Assembly: GCA_016217725.1 (NCBI GenBank)
Contig: JACRHB010000029.1
Coordinates: 1-39,506, forward strand
DNA length: 39,506 nucleotides
Reading direction: 5' to 3'
Source: Nitrospirota bacterium
Lineage (GTDB): Bacteria; Nitrospirota; Thermodesulfovibrionia; UBA6902
The position numbers and the translations under genes are program-made. Under the pieces are notes generated by a model. The model was not told the origin of the DNA, did no database searches, and saw only the letters and a list, made by a program, of their open reading frames with translations. Below are positions 1 through 8,076 of this stretch, piece by piece (positions within the stretch are counted from its first letter, which is position 1; every line of letters begins with the position of its first letter).

Positions 1-48
1 AAGTCCTATGAATATGTCATAATCTTTTGGTAAATAATTTAGTGTCAT
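1..48 (-). CDS. 5' end of a gene leaving the window, possibly IS110-family transposase
   Basis: Reading leftwards from an ATG at 48 there are 16 open codons, MTLNYLPKDYDIFIGL, before the window ends. A strong ribosome binding site (AAAGGAGGG) lies 5-6 nt before the ATG, so a real gene starts here. The string YDIFIGL just before where an Asp would follow resembles the start of IS110-type DEDD transposases, whose first catalytic Asp sits in a (F/Y)IG(I/L)D motif. That assignment rests on a few residues only. Upstream, at 80-101, is a 22-bp perfect palindrome. Confidence 0.5.
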   Translation of the reverse strand, partial: MTLNYLPKDYDIFIGL

Positions 49-79
49 GCTTTCCCTCCTTTAATTGTTTATCTCTTTT

Positions 80-101
80 GAAGGATAACATGTTATCCTT
101 C
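80..101. repeat. 22-bp perfect palindrome upstream of the edge gene
   Basis: The sequence is self-complementary over 22 bp, with half-site GAAGGATAACA. It lies 32-53 bp upstream of the start codon at 48. It could be an operator for that gene, or a structured part of an IS110 non-coding end if the gene is an IS110 transposase. No second copy was seen in the window. Confidence 0.6.
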
Positions 102-211
102 TCAGGGAAAGCTTGACACTTTAACATATCATCTCTGTGGTTAATTTTTTCTTTTCATTTTGTACAGAATCTATCTGCTAAGGGACTAAAAAGCCAAGAA
201 GTGCAGGAGAC

Positions 212-328
212 ATGAAAAAGATATTAACAGGTGTTGATAATATCTTGACAACTTTCTGTTTATTCTTTTCATTAGCCATAGGAACAATCTCGGTTTTTTC
301 TTTAATTACAAGGCGTTACACGGGTTGA
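212..328 (+). CDS. possible 38-aa single-span membrane peptide
   Basis: An ATG at 212 opens 38 codons: MKKILTGVDN, then a hydrophobic stretch of about 20 residues rich in L, F, I and S, then a short basic tail (TRRYTG). AGGAG stands only 2 nt before the ATG, which is too close for a normal ribosome binding site. The lysine start, single hydrophobic span and basic end fit a small membrane protein. The ORF is short, however, and sits in AT-rich DNA, so chance is possible. The rest of 49-472 holds no gene I can support. Confidence 0.25.
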   Translation: MKKILTGVDNILTTFCLFFSLAIGTISVFSLITRRYTG

Positions 329-409
329 TTGACTTTAAAAAATCTTAACCCGGCTAATGGAGATATTGTTAAATCAATATAGTAAACACCATATAAATAT
401 GATCTAAAA

Positions 410-430
410 GAAAGCCGATTAATGGCTTGG
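410..430 (-). terminator. weak hairpin downstream of the HDOD-GGDEF gene
   Basis: Read on the minus strand, AAGCC and GGCTT form a 5-bp stem with a 7-nt loop, followed by a T-rich stretch (TTTCTTTT). It lies about 45 nt past the stop codon of the HDOD-GGDEF gene. The stem is short, so this is a weak terminator candidate. Confidence 0.3.
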
Positions 431-472
431 TTTGTTTCTTAGTTAAGAATTATTTCAATTCGCAAGGTCTGC

Positions 473-1993
473 TTAATTATTACTGTGCAACGATACTATG
501 CTTATCCTGTTTCTTCCGGTCATCTTTGAATTGTACAGGGCTTTGTCTGCCGCCTCGACTATATCTGTTTTGGTTCTATGTCCCTTTTGGGGTTCATAAG
601 AGGTTACGCCTAAGCTTATTGTAAGCTTTACCGGCTGGTCGTCTAATTTTATCTCCAATTTTTCCACGGCCTCTCTAAGTCTTTCCGCAACGACTACCGC
701 GCCCTTTAAATCCGTCTCGGGCAGCACGACCGCAAACTCCTCCCCGCCGTATCGCGCAGCCGTGTCGGGCGTTCTGATGGCCCTGTTCAACAGGTCGCCG
801 ATAAAGCGCAGGACTATATCGCCGCGCGGATGGCCGAAGGTGTCATTAACCTTCTTAAAGTGATCAATGTCAAAGATAATAAGAGATAAAGGGTGCCGAT
901 ATCTATCCGCTCTTCCGACTTCTTTATCCAGCAGCTCCTGGAAAAACCTGTGGTTGAATATCCCGGTCAGCCCATCCCGAAAGGCGAGCCCACTAAGCTT
1001 CTCATTTGCCTTTTTGAGCTCTTTTGCGAGGTTCTCAACCTTCTTCTTTTCTTGTTTGAGCTCCATTACAAGCTGCTCATAAGACAGGTTCAGTTTGCCG
1101 AGCTCCTCATTTGCCTCCTGTAATATTTGGGAATAAGGCTTCATATTGCCGGGATCGATCTCGAACGTTGAGAGTATCTCTATGGTCTTTTCCGCGACTG
1201 AATCTATAAATTCGCTGATTTCGTCATCGGTTATGTTTAATTTATCCTTGAGCAGCCTCTTCAGCTCCTCAACTTTTTCAAGACTTTTATTGCTGTGATA
1301 AATGGAAGACGCAAGGTCGGAAAGCATAAGCATATTAACCGTCGTTAGCAACTCCTGAGGGCATTCGCTTGACCTGTGATGATATGTGATCGGCAAGTAG
1401 ATGTTTTCGGGTATTCCCCATTTTTTAAGTATCTCCCCGCCCACCTCCTGATGGTCAAAGCCGAAAACAGCCCTCTCCGCCTCAACAGTAGTTGCATGTG
1501 AAATCCTTTTTTCGTCAATAACCTTAAGATAATCTTCGGGCTTGCTCGTATACATGACAAGGACGCCTATGTCCATAAGCAAGGGCGTGACGAACGTGTC
1601 GTCGCGCTTCATCCTTAATTTCGACGCTATCATTCCGGCGCTTACCGCCGCAGTGAGGGACCTTTTCCAGAAAAGCTCATGGTCAAACTCGTCAACCGGA
1701 TTTCTCCTAAATCCTTTTACGATGGCAAAAGACAGGGCGATATTCTTCAGCGCCTCCAGCCCCAATATATTTACCGCCCTCTCTATCGAGTCCACCTTAT
1801 ACGGAAGGGCATAGAAAGATGAATTTGCTATCCTTAATATCTTGGCCGTCAGGGCGGGGTCATAAGAGATAATGTCGGCAAGCTCCCGGATGGAAGACTT
1901 GCTCTTTTTTGCCTCCTGTATTATTTTCAATGCAACGGCGGGAAGCGACGGCAGCGTTGCAATTCCTTTTAAAAGCGTGTCCAGGGCATTCAC
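473..1993 (-). CDS. HDOD domain-diguanylate cyclase (GGDEF) signalling protein
   Basis: This is a 506-residue cytoplasmic signalling protein. Residues about 7-205 form an HDOD domain (LPSLPAVALKIIQ start, later a GFDHQEVGGEIL segment), a degenerate HD-fold sensor or regulatory module. A coiled coil follows at about 300-335, then a C-terminal GGDEF domain. The active-site motif is RYGGEEF near residue 416, a functional variant of GGDEF. An RTPD motif stands five residues before it and matches the inhibitory RxxD I-site, so the domain should make c-di-GMP from two GTP with product inhibition. The start is a GTG with a poor ribosome binding site (GGATGAG). No EAL partner or effector is nearby, so the pathway controlled is unknown. 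Confidence 0.9.
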   Translation of the reverse strand: MNALDTLLKGIATLPSLPAVALKIIQEAKKSKSSIRELADIISYDPALTAKILRIANSSFYALPYKVDSIERAVNILGLEALKNIALSFAIVKGFRRNPVDEFDHELFWKRSLTAAVSAGMIASKLRMKRDDTFVTPLLMDIGVLVMYTSKPEDYLKVIDEKRISHATTVEAERAVFGFDHQEVGGEILKKWGIPENIYLPITYHHRSSECPQELLTTVNMLMLSDLASSIYHSNKSLEKVEELKRLLKDKLNITDDEISEFIDSVAEKTIEILSTFEIDPGNMKPYSQILQEANEELGKLNLSYEQLVMELKQEKKKVENLAKELKKANEKLSGLAFRDGLTGIFNHRFFQELLDKEVGRADRYRHPLSLIIFDIDHFKKVNDTFGHPRGDIVLRFIGDLLNRAIRTPDTAARYGGEEFAVVLPETDLKGAVVVAERLREAVEKLEIKLDDQPVKLTISLGVTSYEPQKGHRTKTDIVEAADKALYNSKMTGRNRISIVSLHSNN

Positions 1994-2050
1994 ATCTCAT
2001 CCATCGATAGAAAGGGCTATTGATAAATAATTGTTTTGCGTAATATAGTG

Positions 2051-2056
2051 TATAAT
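2051..2056 (+). promoter_or_regulatory. -10 box upstream of glgB
   Basis: TATAAT, preceded by GTG, lies 68 bp before the glgB start. No good -35 hexamer at 16-18 bp spacing is visible; TTGTTT is only 14 bp upstream. It is the best promoter candidate in the divergent HDOD-glgB spacer. Confidence 0.4.
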
Positions 2057-2123
2057 ACTTACCTTATATTCGGTTTCGGGATTTTAAAACTTTAATATCC
2101 GATCAGCTATGGAAGGAGAACGG

Positions 2124-4028
2124 ATGGTGCGTCACGACGTAAGCCCCTTTACAGATCATGACATATATCTCTTTAAGGAGGGGAACAATTTCAAAATTTA
2201 CGATAAGCTCGGCTCCCACCCGATGATCGATGACGGGCTGGAAGGCGTTTATTTCGCCGTATGGGCGCCTAATGCGGAAAAAATATCCGTTATCGGAGAC
2301 TTCAACGGATGGGATAAGGCCTCACATCCCCTTACGCCGAGATGGGACGGCTCCGGCATATGGGAGGGATTCATTCCAGGCATAACCAACGGAGCGATAT
2401 ATAAATATCATATCCTCTCCAAATACAATGAATACAGCGTCGATAAGTGTGATCCCTATGCGGCATATTACGAGGTACCTCCAAAGACCGCCTCTGTAGT
2501 ATGGGATTTAAATTACGCATGGAATGACGACGGGTGGATGACAACCAGGCGTAAGGCTAACGCTTTAAATGCGCCTTTTTCCGTATATGAAGCTCATCTC
2601 GGCTCCTGGAGACGCGTTCCGGAAGAGGACAACAGGTTTCTTACCTACAGAGAGTTAGCCGGTTATTTAACGGAGTATGTAAAAGAAATGGGGTTTACCC
2701 ATGTTGAATTACTGCCTGTGATGGAGCATCCTTTTTACGGTTCATGGGGCTATCAAACCGTGGGATATTTCGCGCCCACAAGCAGATACGGAACCCCTCA
2801 GGATTTAATGTATCTGATTGATCAGCTGCATCAAAACGGCATCGGCGTTATAATCGACTGGGTCCCTTCTCATTTTCCTTCCGACGAGCACGGCCTTGCA
2901 TACTTTGATGGAACATATCTTTACGAGCACCAGGATCCCCAGAAGGGATATCACCCGGAGTGGAACAGCTACATATTCAATTACGGCAGGAATGAAGTGA
3001 GGAACTTCCTTATCAGCAGCGCCATGTTCTGGCTTGACAAGTATCATATCGACGGTATCAGGGTGGACGCTGTCGCATCAATGCTTTACCTGGACTATGC
3101 AAGGCAAAACGGCGACTGGTCCCCGAATATATACGGCGGGAAAGAAGACCTGGACGCAATAAGCTTTTTAAAAAGATTGAACGAAGCGGTCTACGGCGCT
3201 CACCCCGATATCCAGACCATTGCCGAGGAGTCAACAGCCTGGCCTATGGTTTCAAGGCCGACGCATGTAGGGGGGCTTGGCTTCGGCATGAAATGGAACA
3301 TGGGATGGATGCACGACACGCTTACATACATGTCGAAAGACCCTCTTTACAGAAAATATCGTCACGACCAGCTTACCTTCAGCATCTGGTATGCATTCGC
3401 AGAGAACTTCGTGCTCCCGCTTTCACACGATGAAGTCGTACACGGCAAGGGGGCGCTTATCGGGAAAATGCCGGGAGACGAGTGGCAGAGGTCTGCAAAT
3501 CTCAGGCAATTATTCGGATACATGTACGGACATCCCGGCAAGAAGCTGTTGTTTATGGGCGGAGAGATCAGTCAATGGAAAGAGTGGGATCACGAAGAGA
3601 GCCTGGAGTGGCATTCCCTGAACTATCCGTTTCAGCAGGGCATCCAAAAGTGGGTCAAGGATTTAAACCACCTCTATAGAACTGAGCCTTCCCTGCATGA
3701 GCTTGATTTTTCAGTTAAAGGCTTTGAGTGGATAGACTGTCACGACTGGGAGGAAAGCGTAATAAGCTTTATAAGAAAGAGTAAAAACGCAAATGAAATA
3801 ATACTTGTTGTCTGCAATTTTACACCCGTTGTGAGAGAAAATTATATCGTTGGTGTACCACGCGGCGGCTTCTGGAGGGAGATACTGAATAGCGATTCCG
3901 AGATATACGCCGGCAGCGGCTGTGGAAATGCCGGAGGCGCTCAGGCCGTTCCGATACCCGCGCAGGGGAGAGACTTTTCCCTTTCCCTGAAACTCCCGCC
4001 GCTTGGGGTTTTGTTTTTCAAAGGCTAA
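2124..4028 (+). CDS. glgB: 1,4-alpha-glucan branching enzyme
   Basis: The protein cuts alpha-1,4 linkages of glycogen and re-attaches the chain by an alpha-1,6 bond. It has 634 residues, normal for GlgB. An N-terminal CBM48-like domain ([20 protein letters not shown]) is followed by a GH13 barrel with the nucleophile Asp in GIRVDAV (about residue 315), the acid/base Glu in TIAEEST (about 368) and the transition-state Asp in [12 protein letters not shown]. The ATG at 2124 is preferred over the one at 2109 because AAGGAG lies 5 nt before it, within the upstream codons. No other glycogen gene is adjacent, so it is probably a single-gene unit. Confidence 0.95.
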   Translation: MVRHDVSPFTDHDIYLFKEGNNFKIYDKLGSHPMIDDGLEGVYFAVWAPNAEKISVIGDFNGWDKASHPLTPRWDGSGIWEGFIPGITNGAIYKYHILSKYNEYSVDKCDPYAAYYEVPPKTASVVWDLNYAWNDDGWMTTRRKANALNAPFSVYEAHLGSWRRVPEEDNRFLTYRELAGYLTEYVKEMGFTHVELLPVMEHPFYGSWGYQTVGYFAPTSRYGTPQDLMYLIDQLHQNGIGVIIDWVPSHFPSDEHGLAYFDGTYLYEHQDPQKGYHPEWNSYIFNYGRNEVRNFLISSAMFWLDKYHIDGIRVDAVASMLYLDYARQNGDWSPNIYGGKEDLDAISFLKRLNEAVYGAHPDIQTIAEESTAWPMVSRPTHVGGLGFGMKWNMGWMHDTLTYMSKDPLYRKYRHDQLTFSIWYAFAENFVLPLSHDEVVHGKGALIGKMPGDEWQRSANLRQLFGYMYGHPGKKLLFMGGEISQWKEWDHEESLEWHSLNYPFQQGIQKWVKDLNHLYRTEPSLHELDFSVKGFEWIDCHDWEESVISFIRKSKNANEIILVVCNFTPVVRENYIVGVPRGGFWREILNSDSEIYAGSGCGNAGGAQAVPIPAQGRDFSLSLKLPPLGVLFFKG

Positions 4029-4032
4029 GGAG

Positions 4033-4091
4033 GTAGCGTCGCGGTTTATCTTCGACGATGGGAAGCGCTCCCAGTAAATGAGGGCGCTACA
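4033..4091. repeat. double-hairpin repeat, copy 1 (between convergent genes)
   Basis: This 59-bp unit matches 5329-5387. Each has two potential stems: GTCG..GG-TTTAT-..CGAC and AGCG-C-C ... GGGCGCT. Here the first stem is partly degenerate. It lies just after glgB and overlaps the last codons of the PEP-CTERM gene, so it may serve as a terminator for both convergent genes. Confidence 0.6.
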
Positions 4092-4929
4092 TCCTTCTCA
4101 AATAACTACCGCCCGCAAAAAGCATCCCGCCTGCAACAAACAGTATAGAGCTTATCGGCTCAGGTACAACCGCAGGTTGATAAGATATGTTCATGTTGGC
4201 ATCGTTCAACGTAATCCATCTGTTCTTATTTGTGACTTGCCCGAGGGGAACGGCGGTCCAGAAAAAAGAATCCCCCGCGTCCATTGAGATTGAAAAGTCA
4301 ATCGGAATTACCGTATTGGGACAGTTCCCAAAATTAGCGCCGCACTCCACATCATTGGAGAACGGACTGGTAAAAAGCTCATTCTTGAGCAAATTCATAC
4401 TGCCGGCAGAAGCGTCAAGGTATCCCATAATCAGTTGTACATCAACGGGTGACGCCCAAAAGTTACCCGTATAAGACAGACTTTGCCCGCCCCAGAACAG
4501 CTTGAGCGACCCTTGAATGTCGATATAGGCGTCATTGCCGGTCGGGTTTGTCCATCTGATAAGAGCCGAGTTCCGATTAGGATTGTAGCCGGAATAGAAG
4601 TTTGTATTTTGATCCCAGCGGCTTATGTTGACGTCATTATCGTACATTGCCTGTCTTTTCCATCTGCCGTTTCCGGGCGTCGGATCCGTCCAATAATAAG
4701 CCATGTTCGAGGTATTCGAGTAATTCATGCCGGTGAGCCACTCATATCCCCAAACCGTATTCCCCAGCTTGTCTTTTTTAAAATCCAGATCATTCGTTAC
4801 TAAAAAATCTCCATTCCGATCCCATATGAAACCAGCCGGATAATCCGCACTCGACCGTGCTGCAACACCGCATAGGAGAATAGCTGCAGCGAAAATTCCC
4901 AATAAAACCTTCTGCGCTTTTCGAAACAT
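4087..4929 (-). CDS. PEP-CTERM sorting-domain exported protein, 5' end interrupted
   Basis: The C-terminus has the PEP-CTERM signal: VPEP, a hydrophobic span, then a basic end (SYLRRM). Such proteins are exported and anchored or processed by an exosortase. The N-terminus is a signal peptide (MFRKAQKVLLGIFAAAIL..AARSSA). The roughly 240-residue mature part is rich in W, N, G and Y and has no catalytic motif I recognise. An open frame continues upstream to 5040, but those residues come from a 97-bp insertion element. Removing the element and one target duplication restores an in-frame start at 5062 with a good GGAGG site (predicted MVISLLTLMFRKAQ). With the insertion the 5062 frame ends at a stop inside the element, so translation now needs re-initiation at 5040 or 4929. 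No exosortase gene is in the window. Confidence 0.8.
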   Translation of the reverse strand: MFRKAQKVLLGIFAAAILLCGVAARSSADYPAGFIWDRNGDFLVTNDLDFKKDKLGNTVWGYEWLTGMNYSNTSNMAYYWTDPTPGNGRWKRQAMYDNDVNISRWDQNTNFYSGYNPNRNSALIRWTNPTGNDAYIDIQGSLKLFWGGQSLSYTGNFWASPVDVQLIMGYLDASAGSMNLLKNELFTSPFSNDVECGANFGNCPNTVIPIDFSISMDAGDSFFWTAVPLGQVTNKNRWITLNDANMNISYQPAVVPEPISSILFVAGGMLFAGGSYLRRM

Positions 4930-4948
4930 TAGTGTTAATAAGCTAAAG

Positions 4949-5045
4949 GGGGTATGCACATCATGACACCTGATACTGGATGTTGTGGCTTTACTGCCAT
5001 CTGTGCGGCTATCTATTGTAGTTGGTGCCGTCAAGTGCATACCCC
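4949..5045. mobile_element. 97-bp insertion element, copy 1 (MITE-like)
   Basis: The unit is identical along its length to 25840-25936. Its ends are inverted: GGGGTATGCAC at the left and GTGCATACCCC at the right. An 8-bp direct repeat TAAGCTAA flanks it at 4939-4946 and 5048-5055, as expected for a target-site duplication. It has no coding capacity, so a transposase would have to act in trans. It separates the PEP-CTERM gene from its original start codon and ribosome binding site. Confidence 0.8.
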
Positions 5046-5059
5046 ATTAAGCTAATAAC

Positions 5060-5076
5060 CATAAATTTACCTCCGG
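5060..5076 (-). promoter_or_regulatory. original start codon and RBS of the PEP-CTERM gene
   Basis: On the minus strand CCGGAGG is followed 7 nt later by ATG (5062-5060) and four codons that run into the insertion element. With the element and one duplication removed, these codons are in frame with the signal peptide. They are therefore most likely the ancestral start. Confidence 0.65.
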
Positions 5077-5157
5077 CGTATTCTCTTATCCCTTTTCAGC
5101 CAGCAGGTTTAACCATGTTGGGCTGTTTTGAAAAATTCGTTCATTAATCAAAATGCT

Positions 5158-5175
5158 TTGCCACTTATGTGGCAA
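5158..5175. promoter_or_regulatory. palindrome TTGCCAC-TTAT-GTGGCAA
   Basis: A perfect 7-bp inverted repeat lies about 100 bp upstream of the original PEP-CTERM start. It could bind a dimeric regulator or form a hairpin. On the minus strand it includes TGGCAAAGCATTTTGAT, a poor match to a sigma-54 -24/-12 element. Apart from this and the repeat at 5329-5387, I see nothing in 5080-5428. Confidence 0.35.
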
Positions 5176-5328
5176 GCAATAGGTATGCCTGCATAAATGC
5201 ATTAAATTTAACTTGTTATTCGGGGGGTTAGATAATTACAGATTTATGTATTATTAAAGCTTGGGTGAAATCCCCACCTTCATCCGTTTATTTGCCCACA
5301 CCGGATTAAATATTGTCCGCTCTTTAAC

Positions 5329-5387
5329 GTAGCGTCGGGGTTTATCCCCGACGGAAAAAAGCGCCCCCAATAAATGAGGGCGCTGCA
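5329..5387. repeat. double-hairpin repeat, copy 2
   Basis: This is the better conserved copy of the repeat at 4033-4091, with stems GTCGGGG-TTTAT-CCCCGAC and AGCGCCC ... GGGCGCT. It lies about 40 bp past the end of the nuoG-like gene, next to another short palindrome (CCCCTCCCTTAGC ... at 5393-5421). It may help end transcription, though no U-tract follows. Confidence 0.65.
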
Positions 5388-5428
5388 AATTCCCCTCCCT
5401 TAGCAAGGAGAGGTAGGGGTGGTTTTGA

Positions 5429-7891
5429 TTACACCGTCTCAACCTTCACCACATCCAAATGAATCCCTCCCTTATCTGAAAGGCTCGTGAGGGCGCTTAC
5501 GCCGCTGTGGGGGAAATGCGCAGGGACATAGATGACGCCGTCGGGGACGTTGTCGGAGACAACGGCTTTGAGATATGCCTTACCGCGTCTTGAGGTAACC
5601 TTTACGTGTCCGTTGTCTGAAATGCCGAGCCGTTCAGCGTCATGCTCATTCATCTCGACAATCGCCTCGGCCGCAACAAGGCTGAGCGCTTTCGACCTTG
5701 TCGAACTGCTGCCTGCATGCTGCAGTATATCCCGGACAGCCATGTTCAGAGGATACTCTTTATCCGGTTCTTCACCGGGGGTATAGTGAACAGGGTTAAA
5801 ACAAGGCTGGGGGCTGAAGGCTGAAGGCTGAACCTCGGGCAGTAAAGCAATTTCTTTTGAAATGGTTTCAAGATTTCTGTTGCCCATGTCTTTTCCCATA
5901 GTCAGGGCAAGCTTGTTGATGATTTGCCAGTCGGGAAGCGCTTGTCCCATCGGTTCAATTGCTTTACAGACCTTTTGCGTAACTCCTTCGGCGTTTGTAT
6001 AAGTCCCGTCTTTTTCCGCCCAACTCGAGGCAGGCAGTACCACGTGAGCCAGTTTTGCCGTCTCTGTCAATGCGATGTCCTGTACGATCAGCAGGTTTAA
6101 TGATTTCAATGCAGTGATGATATTTGCGCTGTCCGGGAATGTGGAGACCGGGTCCGCGCCCATTATATAAAGCGCCTTGAGGGAGTAAGGCTCATACAGC
6201 ATCTCGCTTATGTCTTTTCCTGAAGCGCTTGCATCCGGTCTGACACCCATCTGATAACTGCCGAAGGTGTTGGCGTATTCCGCCGGTATCTGGAGGGCGT
6301 CGGGACTGTCGCCAAGCAGATTAATTAAATTTGCGGCGGCTAAGACCGTATTAAGTCCTTTTGTATTTTCAGAAACGCTGATGGAAAGGGTGAGCAATCT
6401 GTTTTTGGCTTTAGCCAATGCCTCTGCTGCTGCGGCAAGCTCTTCTTCGGCAATGCCTGTAATCTCCGATACCCTTACAGGGGTGTAATCTTTTAACGCT
6501 TCCTCAAGCTCCGAATACCCTGCGATCTTTGAGGCGTCTTGTTTATTAATGAGACCCTTGTCTATCATCACCTTCATTATTCCGTTAAGGAACGCTATGC
6601 CTGTACCCTGTTTAATCCTGGCCCATTGGGTGCTGTGCCGTGTCAGCTTTGTCGCCCTGCTGTCGGCAACGATAAGCTCCGCCCCCTGTCTTTTTGCCTT
6701 CAGGATGTTGAGACCGAAAACAGGATGTGTAACGCTGAGGTCGGACTCAATGACAAGGATAACTTCTTTGCCGAGAGGAGATTTCAGATTGATCTTATGG
6801 CCTGTCATGCCAAAGGCCTCTTTCCAGGCCTTCTCGGCAAGTCCGTAACCGAAGGCTGCGGAGGAATCAATATTGCCGGAGCCGACGACCTTCCGCATGA
6901 ATCTCTGCAATATGTAATTCTCCTCGTTCGTACACCGGGGCGAGCCGAGCGCTCCTATGGAAGACGGGCCTGAGGCATTGATTATGCTCTTCAGCCTGTA
7001 GCTTATGGAATTAAGCGCCTCATCCCATGAGACAGGCACAAGCTCTCCGTCTTTCCTTATCATGGGAGACGTGAGCCGGTTCTCGCTGTAAATGTAATCA
7101 ACACCGAACCTCCCCCTGCCGCAGAGATTTCCTTCGCTTACTCCGGTGTCTTCCTTACCCCTTGATCTCAATATCTTCCCATCCGTTATCCCCAGAGTAA
7201 GGGTGCAGCCGCAACTGCAGAAGGGGCATATGGTATCTTTCTCTTCAAGAGACCATTGCCGCGCCTTGAACTTGAAGGGCTTGCTCAGAATGGCGCCCGT
7301 AGGACATACGTCAATGCACTGGCCGCAGTAATCGCATTCAAGAGGCTCTCCGAATGCAGGCTGCACTACGGTGGGGAAGCCGCGCCCGATGAATCCCAGC
7401 GCCCCCCGGCCCTGATGCTCCGCGCAAAGCCGCACGCATTTGCCGCATAGTATGCACCTGTTTGAATTCAACTCCACAAAGGGGCTTCTTAAATCAGGCA
7501 GCGTACTTTTCCTCTGCCTCACAAAGCGTCCCTCCGGTCTGCCGTATTCATATGCCAAATCCTGCAGCTCGCATTCTCCCGCCTTGTCGCAGACGGGACA
7601 GTCCAGGGGGTGGTGCACCAGCATGAACTCAAGCACGTTCCGGCGTATCTTTCTGACCTTCGGGCTTTCGGTGAACACAACTATCCCTTCACCCGCCAAC
7701 GTCGCGCACGACGCTTCGAGCTTCCTCTGCCCCTAAATCTCCACGATACACAGCCTGCAACCTCCGTAAGGCAATAACCTTTTGTCATAGCAGAGATGGG
7801 GTATCTTTATGCCGTTGCCCAATGCGGCCTGAAGGATGGTGCTGCCTTTTTCCGTCTCTACCTTTTTACCGTTTATTGTCAGTTCTATCAT
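5429..7891 (-). CDS. NuoG-like NADH dehydrogenase subunit, interrupted by an in-frame TAG
   Basis: The frame from the ATG at 7891 (GGAGG 8 nt before) encodes about 820 residues with one amber codon at 7735-7733. Before it is a [2Fe-2S] ferredoxin fold ending CRLCIVEI. After it come GQRKLEASCAT, the His-Cys cluster motif (HHPLDCPVCDKAGECELQD), a 2x[4Fe-4S] ferredoxin segment, a molybdopterin-type [4Fe-4S] domain (CPFCSCGC) and a molybdopterin-oxidoreductase fold with its C-terminal binding domain. Where formate dehydrogenases carry Cys or Sec this has NIDSSAAFGYG, so it looks like a NuoG rather than an active formate dehydrogenase. It is the last gene of the operon. Residues near the middle of the second half (PSAFSPQP) come from a 7-bp tandem repeat. 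Confidence 0.85.
7733..7735 (-). other. in-frame amber codon inside nuoG-like gene
   Basis: Reading in the gene frame the codons are GAG ATT TAG GGG CAG AGG. NuoG relatives commonly read VEIEGQRKL at this point, so TAG is probably GAG changed by one base. The fourth [2Fe-2S] Cys (ASCAT) lies after the stop, so neither half can bind that cluster alone. Confidence 0.8.
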
Positions 7892-7917
7892 CTTACACCT
7901 CCGTTTTTCAGAATTAA

Positions 7918-8040
7918 CCACAGATAAAAGAATATTTCATCCGCAGATTTCGCAGATTACACAGATTAAAAGTGACTAACAAGAAAATCTGTGCAACTCT
8001 GTGTAATCTGTGGATCAATTCTCTTCCTGTTCTGTGGTTT
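7918..8040. repeat. imperfect inverted repeat in the nuoF-nuoG spacer
   Basis: The left part contains repeated CAGATT/CACAGATT strings and the right part their complements (AATCTGTG, TGTGTAATCTGTGG), giving a long imperfect hairpin between the two genes. Its role is unknown. It resembles the other intergenic palindromes of this window and may be an inactive repeat. Confidence 0.55.
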
Positions 8041-8076
8041 CAATTTTTTTCTCCTTTTTCATAAGATGGTTTGACA

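Noticed and set aside
4930-5040. N-terminal extension MHLTAPTTIDS .. of the PEP-CTERM protein
   Set aside because: These codons are the 97-bp insertion element plus flanking bases; the same DNA occurs at 25840-25936 with no gene.
5138-5165. sigma-54 promoter for the PEP-CTERM gene
   Set aside because: TGGCAAAGCATTTTGAT has the GG but lacks the GC at the proper -12 spacing, so the match is too poor to call.
5429-7699. NuoG-like protein as a formate dehydrogenase alpha subunit
   Set aside because: The overall domain order fits, but the active-site region reads NIDSSAAFGYG with no Cys or Sec, so catalytic formate oxidation is unlikely.
7733-7735. TAG read as pyrrolysine or another amino acid
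   Set aside because: TAG ends several other genes here, and relatives have Glu at this site, so a point change or sequence error is simpler. No pyl gene or special downstream structure was seen.
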